This document shows positions 26,262-33,833 of a stretch of 64,000 nucleotides of DNA, in pieces; the stretch's first letter is position 1, and every line of letters starts with the position of its first letter. Made by a program: the position numbers and the translations under genes. The notes below the pieces were generated by a model. It did not search any database, was not told the origin of the DNA, and was given only the letters and a program-made list of their open reading frames with translations. This stretch comes from Microbacterium sp. LKL04 (lineage in GTDB: Bacteria; Actinomycetota; Actinomycetes; Actinomycetales; Microbacteriaceae). Where the stretch lies: contig NZ_LT627736.1 in the NCBI RefSeq assembly GCF_900102005.1, forward strand, positions 620,001-684,000. Direction: 5' to 3'.

Positions 26262-27281
26262 ATGTATCGACTCCTCTTCGACCTCGTCCTGCGCCGGCTC
26301 GACCCCGAGACCGCCCACCACCTCGGAATGGCGGTCATCCGCCTCGCCGCGGTGCCCCCGTTCTCCGCGGTCGCTCGCGGGCTGACCAGGCCGGATCCGG
26401 AGCTCCGGACCGAGGCCCTCGGTCTCGTCTTCGACTCGCCCTTCGGCATCGCCGCCGGGTTCGACAAGAACGCGATCGGCGCTCTGGGGCTGCACGCCCT
26501 CGGGTTCGGGCACATCGAAGTGGGGACGGTCACCGCGATTCCGCAGGACGGGAACCCGCGTCCGCGGCTGTTCCGCCTGCCCGCCGATCGCGCGCTCATC
26601 AATCGCATGGGATTCAACAACGAGGGCGCGGCCGTGGTCGCCGAGCGGCTCGCCCGCATGCGCCGCCGTCGTCGGCGCCCTGTCCTCGGCGCGAACATCG
26701 GCAAGTCCCGCGTCGTCGACGTCGCCGACGCGACGGCGGACTACGTCGCGAGCACGCGACTCGTCGCACCCGTCGCCGACTACCTCGTGGTCAACGTGTC
26801 GTCGCCGAACACACCCGGACTGCGCGGGCTGCAGGCCGTCGAGACCCTGCGGCCGCTGCTGACGGCCGTGAAGGATGCCGCCGGCGACACGCCCCTGCTG
26901 GTGAAGATCGCCCCGGACCTCTCCGACGAGGAGATCGATGGCATCTCGACGATGGCGGTCGACGCCGGTCTCGCGGGGATCGTGGCAACGAACACGACGA
27001 TCGCCCGGAGTGGGCTGACGACGGATGCCGATCAGGTCGAGGCCATGGGCGCGGGCGGACTCTCCGGCGCGCCCTTGCGCGAACGCTCGCTCGAGGTGCT
27101 CCGTCGGGTCCGCACGGCAGTCCCCGCCGAGTTCTGCGTGATCGCCGCCGGGGGAGTGGAGACGGCCGACGACGTCCGGGAGCGGCTCGCGGCCGGCGCC
27201 GACCTCGTCCAGGGCTACAGCGCGTTCGTCTACCGCGGACCGCTGTGGGGACGACAGCTCAACCGAGGCCTGGTGCGCTGA
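26262..27281 (+). CDS. pyrD: Quinone-dependent dihydroorotate dehydrogenase (class 2)
   Basis: 339-residue flavoprotein that oxidises dihydroorotate to orotate in pyrimidine synthesis and passes electrons to the quinone pool. The N-terminal hydrophobic helix region (YRLLFDLVLRRLDPETAHHL) is the class 2 membrane-association element. The FMN-binding part has SPFGIAAGFDKNAIGALGL and GFGHIEVGTVT, and the catalytic Ser lies in NVSSPNTPGLRGLQ (S180/S181). The ATG at 26262 follows TAGGCT by 8 bases. The gene ends at a long perfect hairpin. Confidence 0.95.
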   Translation: MYRLLFDLVLRRLDPETAHHLGMAVIRLAAVPPFSAVARGLTRPDPELRTEALGLVFDSPFGIAAGFDKNAIGALGLHALGFGHIEVGTVTAIPQDGNPRPRLFRLPADRALINRMGFNNEGAAVVAERLARMRRRRRRPVLGANIGKSRVVDVADATADYVASTRLVAPVADYLVVNVSSPNTPGLRGLQAVETLRPLLTAVKDAAGDTPLLVKIAPDLSDEEIDGISTMAVDAGLAGIVATNTTIARSGLTTDADQVEAMGAGGLSGAPLRERSLEVLRRVRTAVPAEFCVIAAGGVETADDVRERLAAGADLVQGYSAFVYRGPLWGRQLNRGLVR

Positions 27282-27300
27282 GACGCGGCATCCTGCCGCA

Positions 27301-27342
27301 ACGACGAAGGGCCCGCACGATCTCGTGCGGGCCCTTCGTCGT
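27301..27342. terminator. Bidirectional hairpin between pyrD and the DUF3043 gene
   Basis: Perfect 20-bp inverted repeat with a TC loop (left arm 27301-27320, right arm 27323-27342) between convergent genes. It has no T tract, as is common for terminators in GC-rich genomes. Confidence 0.85.
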
Positions 27343-27346
27343 GAGG

Positions 27347-27907
27347 TCAGTTCGGGTACTCGCCGCGCTTGACCTGCGGCTTCGGCAGACGCATGAAGCG
27401 CATCTGCACCGACCGCATCGCGGCGTACCAGCCGAGGCCCTTCTCGCGGCGGTCGCCCCATTTGGCAGCGGCGAGTTTCTTCACCTTGCGCGAGAGCAGC
27501 GCCATGTCGGCGACCACGAAGAGCAGGTAGGCCCAGAGCCCGACGTAGGCGTAGAACACGATGGCCGTGTTCGGAACGAGCGCGAAGAGGATGACGATCA
27601 CCAGCAGCGGCATGATGAGCTCACCGAAGTGCCATCCGGCGTCGGTGTAGTCGCGGGCGAACCGGCGCTGGGGGCCTCGGTCGCGGGGAGTCAGGTACCG
27701 CTCGTCCCCGTTCGCCATGCCGACGCGGGCCTTCTCCCGCTGCGCGGCGAGCTCGGCCTTCGCGCGGGCGCGCGCCTCCTTCGTGTTCGCGACGAGAGGC
27801 CGCTTGCGCGCCGCTTCCTGCTCGGCGCGCGTGGGCGTCGGGCGGTTCTTTCCCGAGCCGACGGGTGCGTCGGGGGCGGTGTCGGCGGGGGGCGGTGTCT
27901 TTGCCAC
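27347..27907 (-). CDS. DUF3043 family membrane protein
   Basis: 186-residue protein of the actinobacterial DUF3043 family, function unknown. The N-terminal half is basic and charged (EQEAARKRPLVANTKEARARAKAEL region), followed by YLTPRDRGPQRRFARDYTDAGW and two membrane segments (about 97-113 and 115-135), then a basic tail ending RGEYPN. The GTG at 27907 starts VAKTPPP and has a GAGGAACC upstream; the frame extends further into the divergent dipeptidase but that is not expected to be translated. A TAATCT box overlaps the dipeptidase promoter. Confidence 0.85.
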   Translation of the reverse strand: MAKTPPPADTAPDAPVGSGKNRPTPTRAEQEAARKRPLVANTKEARARAKAELAAQREKARVGMANGDERYLTPRDRGPQRRFARDYTDAGWHFGELIMPLLVIVILFALVPNTAIVFYAYVGLWAYLLFVVADMALLSRKVKKLAAAKWGDRREKGLGWYAAMRSVQMRFMRLPKPQVKRGEYPN

Positions 27908-27946
27908 GGGGCGGTTCCTCGGAATCGGCGAAAAAGGCGTGCGACA

Positions 27947-27954
27947 TAAGATTA
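27947..27954. promoter_or_regulatory. Overlapping divergent -10 boxes
   Basis: TAAGAT (27947-27952, plus strand) lies 7 bases before the dipeptidase ATG. TAATCT (27949-27954, minus strand) faces the DUF3043 gene, 41 bases before its GTG. The two boxes share four bases, so the polymerase could not occupy both at once. Confidence 0.45.
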
Positions 27955-27959
27955 CCCGC

Positions 27960-29351
27960 ATGACCTCCGACACGACCCGGTCCGCTGCGGTGCGGGAGGC
28001 GGCCCTCACCCAGGTCCCCGCCGCCCTCGCCGATCTGGGAGCCCTCGTCCGCATCCCGTCCGTCGCCTTCCCCGGCTTCGACCGTGCTGAGGTGCAGCGC
28101 AGCGCCGAAGCGGTGAAGGCGCTCGTGGACGATCTCGGTATCTTCGAGCGCGTCGAGATCAAGACCGCCGTCATCCCCGAGACGGGGGAGGAGGGGATGC
28201 CGGCCGTCCTCGCGACGCGCGCGCCCCGCAACGGTCGGCCGACGATCCTTCTGTACGCCCACCATGACGTCCAGCCGGTCGGCGACGAATCGCTGTGGGA
28301 GTCCCCGCCGTTCGAGCCGACGCTGCGCGACGGCCGCATCTACGGCCGCGGCGCCGCAGACGACAAGGCCGGGATCATGGCCCACATCGGAGCTCTCCGC
28401 GCCCTGAGAGCCACGCTCGGCGATGACTTCGACCTGGGCGTGAACCTGTTCTTCGAGGGCGAGGAGGAGGCCGGTTCGGCATCGTTCGCGCAGTTCTTGA
28501 ACGACAACGCCGACGCACTCCGCGCCGACGTCATCGTCGTCGCCGACTCCGGCAACTGGGACTCCGAGACTCCCGCGCTGACGGTGTCGCTGCGGGGAAA
28601 CGCGCGCTTCACCCTGGACATCGAGACGCTCGACCACGCCTCCCACTCGGGAATGTTCGGCGGCGCCGTCCCGGACGCCATGATGGCGGCGGTGACCTTG
28701 CTGGCGACCCTCTGGGACGAAGATGGAGCCGTTGCGGTGGAGGGTCTGACGTCCCGGGATGCCGCGACCCCGCCGTACTCGGAGGAGACCCTTCGAAGCG
28801 AAGCCGGACTGCCGGAAGGCGTATCGCCCATCGGGCGTGACGAGATCTTGAGCCGGATCTGGAACAAGCCCTCGATCACCATCACGGGAATCGATGCGCC
28901 CAGCGTCCGCAACGCGTCCAACACCCTGTCTCCGAAGGTCACGGTGGTCATCAGCACCCGCGTGGCGCCCGGACAGGCCGCGTCCGAGGCGTTCGACGCG
29001 ATCGAGGCGCACCTGCGCGCGCACGCGCCGTTCGGATCGCGCCTGAGCTTCCGTGACGTCGACTTCGGCAACCCGTTCCTCGTCGACACCTCAGGCCCCG
29101 CGGTTGAGAAGGCGCGGGCCGCTCTGGAGAGCGGATACGGACGGACCCCCGTCGACATCGGCGTGGGCGGGTCCATCCCGTTCATCGCGGATCTCGTCCG
29201 GGAGTTCCCGGGCGCGGAAATTCTCGTCACCGGAGTGGAAGACCCCCACGCGCGGGCGCACAGCCCGAACGAGTCGCTCCACGTCGACACGTTCCGTCAC
29301 GCGTTGCTCTCCGAAGCGCTCCTGCTGGAATCCCTCGACGCATCCGAATGA
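27960..29351 (+). CDS. M20 family dipeptidase
   Basis: 463-residue zinc metallopeptidase of the M20 family, the dipeptidase/carboxypeptidase type. Metal-binding motifs are YAHHDVQPVG (about 99-108), GRGAADDKAG (about 129-138) and FFEGEEEAGS (about 164-173), with DSGNWD later; a dimerisation (lid) domain is inserted after this and the catalytic fold resumes at the C-terminus. The substrate is probably a dipeptide, but the family is broad. The ATG at 27960 lies 7 bases after TAAGAT. A reading frame extending upstream through the divergent gene is rejected. Confidence 0.9.
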   Translation: MTSDTTRSAAVREAALTQVPAALADLGALVRIPSVAFPGFDRAEVQRSAEAVKALVDDLGIFERVEIKTAVIPETGEEGMPAVLATRAPRNGRPTILLYAHHDVQPVGDESLWESPPFEPTLRDGRIYGRGAADDKAGIMAHIGALRALRATLGDDFDLGVNLFFEGEEEAGSASFAQFLNDNADALRADVIVVADSGNWDSETPALTVSLRGNARFTLDIETLDHASHSGMFGGAVPDAMMAAVTLLATLWDEDGAVAVEGLTSRDAATPPYSEETLRSEAGLPEGVSPIGRDEILSRIWNKPSITITGIDAPSVRNASNTLSPKVTVVISTRVAPGQAASEAFDAIEAHLRAHAPFGSRLSFRDVDFGNPFLVDTSGPAVEKARAALESGYGRTPVDIGVGGSIPFIADLVREFPGAEILVTGVEDPHARAHSPNESLHVDTFRHALLSEALLLESLDASE

Positions 29352-29401
29352 TCCGCGCGTGCGGATCCCCGCGTCGCCCGACCAGACCGCGCGACGCGAC
29401 G

Positions 29402-29407
29402 TAGAAT
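29402..29407 (+). promoter_or_regulatory. -10 box of erpA
   Basis: TAGAAT, 60 bases before the erpA ATG at 29468, which has GGGGAGAG as ribosome-binding site. Confidence 0.4.
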
Positions 29408-29467
29408 CGAGTCAGCACGCCGCCCCCGTTCCTGAAGAGCACTGGCGGCCCGACCATGGGGAGAGTC

Positions 29468-29833
29468 ATGACCGACATCGCCACGCAGTCCACCGAGACC
29501 GTTCCCGCACACGGCGTCGCCCTCACCGAGGCAGCGGCCGACAAGGTGAAGAGCCTGCTCTCGCAGGAGAACCGCGATGACCTGCGTCTGCGGGTGGCCG
29601 TGCAGCCCGGCGGATGCTCGGGTCTCATCTACCAGCTCTACTTCGACGAGCGTTACCTCGACGGCGACCAGACCGTCGACTTCGATGGTGTCGAGGTGAT
29701 CGTCGACGACATGTCGGTGCCCTACCTCGACGGCGCGAAGATCGATTTCAAGGACACGATCTCGGAGCAGGGCTTCACGATCGACAACCCGAATGCTGCG
29801 GGCAGCTGCGCCTGCGGCGACAGCTTCCACTGA
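29468..29833 (+). CDS. erpA: Iron-sulfur cluster insertion protein ErpA
   Basis: 121-residue A-type Fe-S carrier (HesB/IscA fold). The three conserved cysteines are C50 (PGGCSGL) and C114/C116 (SCACGDSF). Such proteins deliver clusters to apo-enzymes. The ATG at 29468 is preceded by GGGGAGAG; an earlier in-frame ATG at 29456 overlaps this Shine-Dalgarno sequence and is less likely. The gene stands just before ctaC, consistent with a role in supplying Fe-S proteins such as the Rieske subunit, but that link is only inferred. Confidence 0.92.
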   Translation: MTDIATQSTETVPAHGVALTEAAADKVKSLLSQENRDDLRLRVAVQPGGCSGLIYQLYFDERYLDGDQTVDFDGVEVIVDDMSVPYLDGAKIDFKDTISEQGFTIDNPNAAGSCACGDSFH

Positions 29834-29902
29834 TCCATCCCGGGTTCCCTCCGTGGCCCCGGCATCCTGAGCGGATGGCCGGAATCCCGTAAGAGGTTGC
29901 CC

Positions 29903-29908
29903 TAGACT
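29903..29908 (+). promoter_or_regulatory. -10 box of the ctaC-ctaD-ctaF operon
   Basis: TAGACT, 38 bases before the ctaC GTG; GAAAGG precedes the start. Confidence 0.45.
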
Positions 29909-29946
29909 GGCATGAGTCTGACCTTCATGTCCCCGAAAGGTGCACC

Positions 29947-30846
29947 GTGCGCGTCAACCGCCGACTCCGTTGGGTAGCCCTCCCGCTTGCGATCGCCTCC
30001 GCGGTCACGCTCGCGGCGTGCAGCCCCACAACAGCGAACGGCTTCCTCCCCGGTTTCGATGAGGGAGGCGGGCAGGCGACGAACCACACGTCGATGATCG
30101 CGGGCCTCTGGACCACGTCCTGGATCGTCGTCCTCGCCGTCGGCGTCATCACCTGGGCCCTCATGGGCTGGGCGGCGATCGCCTACCGTCGCCGCAAGGG
30201 GCAGTCGGGTCTTCCCGTCCAGCTGCGCTACAACATGCCGATCGAGATGTTCTTCACGATCACTCCGGTGATCCTCGTCCTCGGCTTCTTCGCCTTCACC
30301 GCGCGTGACCAGGCGATCCTCGAGACGCAGTACGAGAACCCCGATGTGTGCGTCACCGCCATCGGCAAGCAGTGGGCCTGGGACTTCCAGTACAACGGCA
30401 ACAACTGCGACGAGCCGCAGGACCCGGTGTGGACCATGGGCGTCCAGGCGCAGACCGACGCCGAAGGCAACATCACCAACGAGATCCCCGAGCTCGTTCT
30501 GCCCGTGAACAAGAAGGTCACGCTCCAGCTCGAATCGCGTGACGTCATCCACTCGTTCTGGATCGTGGACTTCCTCTACAAGAAGGACATGTACCCCGGC
30601 CGCGAGAACTACTGGTCCTTCGAGCCCACGAAGGAAGGCACGTTCGTCGGCAAGTGCGCCGAACTGTGCGGCCAGTACCACTCGATGATGCTCTTCAACG
30701 TGAAGGTCGTCTCCGAGTCCGAGTACGAGACCTACATCGCGTCGCTGAAGGCCAAGGGTCAGACCGGCGACATCGACGACGCATTCGACCGGCAACAGAA
30801 CGCGCCCGGCACCGGCGCGCCCGCCGCTGAGGGAGAGCACAACTGA
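29947..30846 (+). CDS. ctaC: Cytochrome c oxidase subunit II
   Basis: 299-residue membrane-anchored subunit that carries the CuA centre of the aa3 oxidase. A lipoprotein signal peptide ends in LAAC (C25). Two membrane helices follow (about 55-80 and 100-119). CuA ligands are H202 (VIHSFW), C237, E239, C241, H245 and M248 in the [12 protein letters not shown] motif. The Ala/Gly-rich C-terminus is exported. GTG at 29947. The stop overlaps the ctaD ATG by one base, so ctaC-ctaD-ctaF form an operon. Confidence 0.97.
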   Translation: MRVNRRLRWVALPLAIASAVTLAACSPTTANGFLPGFDEGGGQATNHTSMIAGLWTTSWIVVLAVGVITWALMGWAAIAYRRRKGQSGLPVQLRYNMPIEMFFTITPVILVLGFFAFTARDQAILETQYENPDVCVTAIGKQWAWDFQYNGNNCDEPQDPVWTMGVQAQTDAEGNITNEIPELVLPVNKKVTLQLESRDVIHSFWIVDFLYKKDMYPGRENYWSFEPTKEGTFVGKCAELCGQYHSMMLFNVKVVSESEYETYIASLKAKGQTGDIDDAFDRQQNAPGTGAPAAEGEHN

Positions 30847-32588
30847 TGGCCACCATCGCACCTCCGGCCCCCACGCTTCCCCCTCGCCAGGCTGCGCTCC
30901 TCAGCAGCTCGCGCGTCGAGCACAAGGGCAACATCGTCGTCAAGTGGATCACCTCCACGGACCACAAGACGATCGGGTACATGTACCTGATCGCCTCGGT
31001 GCTGTTCTTCATGCTCGGTGGCGTCATGGCGCTGATCATCCGTGCCGAGCTCTTCGAGCCCGGCATGCAGATCGTGCCGACGAAGGAGCAGTACAACCAG
31101 CTGTTCACGATGCACGGCACGATCATGCTGCTGATGTTCGCGACGCCGCTCTTCGCGGGCTTCGCGAACGCGCTGCTGCCGCTGCAGATCGGTGCCCCCG
31201 ACGTCGCGTTCCCGCGTCTGAACGCCTTCGCTTTCTGGCTGTTCACCTTCGGCTCGACCATCGCCGTCGCCGGCTTCCTCACCCCGCAGGGTGCAGCGGC
31301 ATTCGGATGGTTCGCCTATCAGCCGCTGGCAGGCGAGAGCTTCAGCCCCGGCGCCGGCGGTGACCTGTGGATGCTGGGTCTCGGCATGAGTGGTTTCGGC
31401 ACGATCCTCGGTGGCGTCAACTTCATCACCACGATCATGACGATGCGTGCTCCCGGCATGACGATGTGGCGCATGCCGATCTTCAGCTGGAACACCCTGG
31501 TCACCAGCATCCTGATCCTGATGGCCTTCCCGGTGCTCGCTGCAGCGATCTTCGCCGCTGCGGCGGACCGCATCCTCGGCGCTCACATCTACGACCCGGC
31601 CAACGGCGGTGTCCTGCTCTGGCAGCACCTCTTCTGGTTCTTCGGACACCCCGAGGTCTACATCATCGCGCTGCCGTTCTTCGGCATCGTGTCGGAGATC
31701 TTCCCGGTGTTCAGCCGGAAGCCGATCTTCGGATACAAGACGCTCGTCTACGCGACGATCGCCATCGCTGCCCTGTCGGTGTCCGTGTGGGCCCACCACA
31801 TGTACGTGACCGGCGCCGTCCTCCTGCCGTTCTTCGCGCTGATGACGATGCTCATCGCCGTCCCGACGGGCGTGAAGATCTTCAACTGGATCGGCACGAT
31901 GTGGCGAGGCTCGATCACCTTCGAGACCCCGATGGTCTTCGCGCTCGGCTTCCTCGTCTCGTTCGTCTTCGGTGGTCTGACCGGCATCATCCTGTCGTCG
32001 CCGCCGCTCGACTTCCACGTATCGGACTCGTATTTCGTCGTCGCGCACTTCCACTACGTGGTCTTCGGAACCGTCGTGTTCGCGATGTTCGCGGGCTTCT
32101 ACTTCTGGTGGCCCAAGTGGACCGGCAAGATGCTGAACGAGCGCCTCGGCCTCGTCCACTTCTGGCTCCTGTTCATCGGCTTCCACATGACCTTCCTCAT
32201 TCAGCACTGGCTGGGTGCGGACGGCATGGTCCGCCGCTACGCCGACTACTCGGCAGCGGACGGCTGGACGTGGCAGAACCAGGTCTCGACAATCGGTTCG
32301 ATGATCCTCGCGGCATCCATGGTTCCGTTCCTCCTGAATGTCTGGATCACGGCACGCACCGCACCTCGCGTCACGGTCAACGACCCGTGGGGCTACGGCG
32401 GATCGCTCGAGTGGGCGACCAGCTGCCCGCCGCCGCGACACAACTTCACATCCATCCCGCGCATCCGCAGCGAACGCCCGGCCTTCGACCTGAACCACCC
32501 CGAAGCCGGCATCCCGGTGGGCGTGGGACCCGCGAAGGACGCGCCCGACGCTCCGGTTGTCGATCTGTCGAACGGTGAGGTCAAGTAA
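30846..32588 (+). CDS. ctaD: Cytochrome c oxidase subunit I
   Basis: 580-residue haem-copper oxidase core with twelve membrane helices. Visible haem and CuB ligands are in [26 protein letters not shown] (with the His-Tyr pair), AHHMYVTG and HFHYVVFG, which marks an A-type (proton-pumping aa3) enzyme. The start overlaps the ctaC stop and the TAA stop is followed directly by the GTG of ctaF. It forms the III-IV supercomplex with CtaC, CtaE, CtaF and the QcrABC complex encoded at 33.8-37.6 kb. Confidence 0.98.
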   Translation: MATIAPPAPTLPPRQAALLSSSRVEHKGNIVVKWITSTDHKTIGYMYLIASVLFFMLGGVMALIIRAELFEPGMQIVPTKEQYNQLFTMHGTIMLLMFATPLFAGFANALLPLQIGAPDVAFPRLNAFAFWLFTFGSTIAVAGFLTPQGAAAFGWFAYQPLAGESFSPGAGGDLWMLGLGMSGFGTILGGVNFITTIMTMRAPGMTMWRMPIFSWNTLVTSILILMAFPVLAAAIFAAAADRILGAHIYDPANGGVLLWQHLFWFFGHPEVYIIALPFFGIVSEIFPVFSRKPIFGYKTLVYATIAIAALSVSVWAHHMYVTGAVLLPFFALMTMLIAVPTGVKIFNWIGTMWRGSITFETPMVFALGFLVSFVFGGLTGIILSSPPLDFHVSDSYFVVAHFHYVVFGTVVFAMFAGFYFWWPKWTGKMLNERLGLVHFWLLFIGFHMTFLIQHWLGADGMVRRYADYSAADGWTWQNQVSTIGSMILAASMVPFLLNVWITARTAPRVTVNDPWGYGGSLEWATSCPPPRHNFTSIPRIRSERPAFDLNHPEAGIPVGVGPAKDAPDAPVVDLSNGEVK

Positions 32589-33023
32589 GTGAAGACCAAC
32601 GTCAACCTCTGGTGGGTGCTGGCGGCATTCTTCGCCCTCGTCGCCGTCGTGTACGTCGGCTGGAACATCCTCGCCCACCCGCAGCTGCCGGTGTTCAACC
32701 GGATCGAGTGGGTCGGGTCCGTGGGCCTCGTCTTCGTGACGATGATGGCCGCGATGATCGCGTTCTACTCGAGCCGCGTCGAGAAGGCTCAGGGCGGCAC
32801 GCTTCCTGAGGACTCGCTCACGGCGGACATCGATGACGGCGACCCCGAGATGGGCGAGTTCTCGCCCTGGTCCTGGTGGCCTCTCGTCCTCGCTGGTTCG
32901 GCCGCGATCGCCTTCATCGGCCTCGCCGTCGGCGAGTTCATGATCCCGATCGGCGTCGGCATCTTCGTCGTCGCCATCGTGGGCTGGGTCTACGAGTACT
33001 ACCGGGGCTACTTCGCCCGCTGA
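32589..33023 (+). CDS. ctaF: Actinobacterial cytochrome c oxidase subunit IV
   Basis: 144-residue membrane subunit of the actinobacterial aa3 oxidase. Four membrane segments are apparent (about 7-28, 40-60, 97-114, 116-136), with a negatively charged loop between the second and third and the C-terminal YEYYRGYFAR. CtaF is known as an actinobacterial oxidase subunit. The GTG follows the ctaD stop with no gap. A long hairpin terminator (33061-33101) follows the gene. Confidence 0.93.
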   Translation: MKTNVNLWWVLAAFFALVAVVYVGWNILAHPQLPVFNRIEWVGSVGLVFVTMMAAMIAFYSSRVEKAQGGTLPEDSLTADIDDGDPEMGEFSPWSWWPLVLAGSAAIAFIGLAVGEFMIPIGVGIFVVAIVGWVYEYYRGYFAR

Positions 33024-33329
33024 GTCATGCGTTTCCGGGCGTCGATTACCACGTCGCCTCAACGAAGCCGTCCGCCACAAGACGTGGCGGGCGGCTTCGT
33101 TCGTAGGCCCTCGGAGGTCTTTCGTAGGCCGCGGAAAAGCCCCCAGGCGGCCCAGTCCTGATGAGCGGTGTTCAGGAGCGGGGAGGACCTTGCTGAGAGC
33201 CCCGCTGGGCCCAGCGCAAGGGCCCTGAGCGCGGGGTCCGATCATCTCCCGCGGTTGGGCGGATCTCCGGGTGCTCACGCGTCGGCAGGCAGCGCTCTCC
33301 GAGACCGGGTCGCTGAACGTGCGGTCGTG
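33024..33329. other. 306-base gap between ctaF and the rhodanese gene
   Basis: No convincing coding frame. It contains the ctaF terminator (33061-33101), a direct repeat of TTCGTAGGCC (33100-33109 and 33121-33130) and further inverted repeats: TCCTGA/TCAGGA (33156-33161 and 33172-33177) and CCTTGC/GCAAGG (33187-33192 and 33216-33221) enclosing the palindrome GCTGGGCCCAGC (33204-33215). It could hold a structured RNA, the rhodanese 3' end or gene remnants; none is established. Confidence 0.4.
33061..33101 (+). terminator. Terminator of the ctaC-ctaD-ctaF operon
   Basis: 18-bp stem with one G-U-type mismatch (33061-33078 with 33084-33101) and a 5-base loop, 37 bases after the ctaF stop; no T tract. 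Confidence 0.85.
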
Positions 33330-33755
33330 TCAGCGCTCCGCGCGGACCGGCATGACCAGAGGATCGAATCGGCGGGGGAGCGGCCCGTTGACGTCCTCGA
33401 CGGGGAGTCCCTCCCTCGCCCAGTACTCGAATCCACCGATCATCTCCCGTACTGAGTAGCCGAGACGCGCGAACTCCGCGGCGCCCCGCGCCCCGCCGTT
33501 GCACCCCGGGCTCCAGCAGTAGACGACTACAGGGATATGCGACGCGATCTCGCTCACGGCACGCGACGCGATCTCACGGTGGGGCATGTGGATCGCGCCT
33601 GCGGCGTGCCCCTGATCCCAGGCCTCGCCGTTGCGCACGTCGACGAGCACGAACGGATCGCTCGCGTGCTGGGCCGCGTAGACATCACTCGGGTCGGTCT
33701 CGACGAGGAGCTTCGTCTCGAAGTAGGACAGGACGACTGCGGGGGAGAGGGTCAT
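33330..33755 (-). CDS. Rhodanese-like domain protein
   Basis: 141-residue single-domain rhodanese (sulfurtransferase fold). The core has VLVDVRNGEAWDQGHAAGAIHMPH (about 37-59) and the active loop begins with C80 in VVYCWSPGCNGGARG; a second Cys (C85) lies in the loop. Physiological sulfur donor and acceptor are unknown. The ATG at 33755 is chosen because a minus-strand TAGCGT box ends 7 bases upstream, the leaderless spacing; an in-frame ATG 24 bases further up lies beyond that box. It sits between the two respiratory operons. Confidence 0.88.
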   Translation of the reverse strand: MTLSPAVVLSYFETKLLVETDPSDVYAAQHASDPFVLVDVRNGEAWDQGHAAGAIHMPHREIASRAVSEIASHIPVVVYCWSPGCNGGARGAAEFARLGYSVREMIGGFEYWAREGLPVEDVNGPLPRRFDPLVMPVRAER

Positions 33756-33762
33756 GTCATCG

Positions 33763-33768
33763 ACGCTA
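33763..33768 (-). promoter_or_regulatory. -10 box of the rhodanese gene
   Basis: TAGCGT on the minus strand, 7 bases before the ATG at 33755. Confidence 0.45.
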
Positions 33769-33780
33769 CGCAGGAACAAC

Positions 33781-33818
33781 AGCGGCGGGGTCCGACCTCT
33801 CGGTCAGACCCCGCCGCT
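33781..33818 (-). terminator. Terminator of the ctaE-qcrCAB operon
   Basis: 12-bp perfect arms (33781-33792 and 33807-33818) with further pairing inside the loop (GACC/GGTC), 16 bases past the qcrB stop on the minus strand. Confidence 0.8.
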
Positions 33819-33833
33819 TTCCTGCCAGAGCGG

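Noticed and set aside
33181..33240. Possible TPP riboswitch because of a CTGAGAG sequence near 33191
   Set aside because: The rest of the conserved thi-box pattern is not present and no thiamine gene follows on the plus strand.
33172..33504. Possible coding frames in the ctaF-rhodanese gap (both strands)
   Set aside because: The translations are Arg/Gly/Pro-rich without domain patterns and overlap the rhodanese gene; they look like random GC-rich frames.
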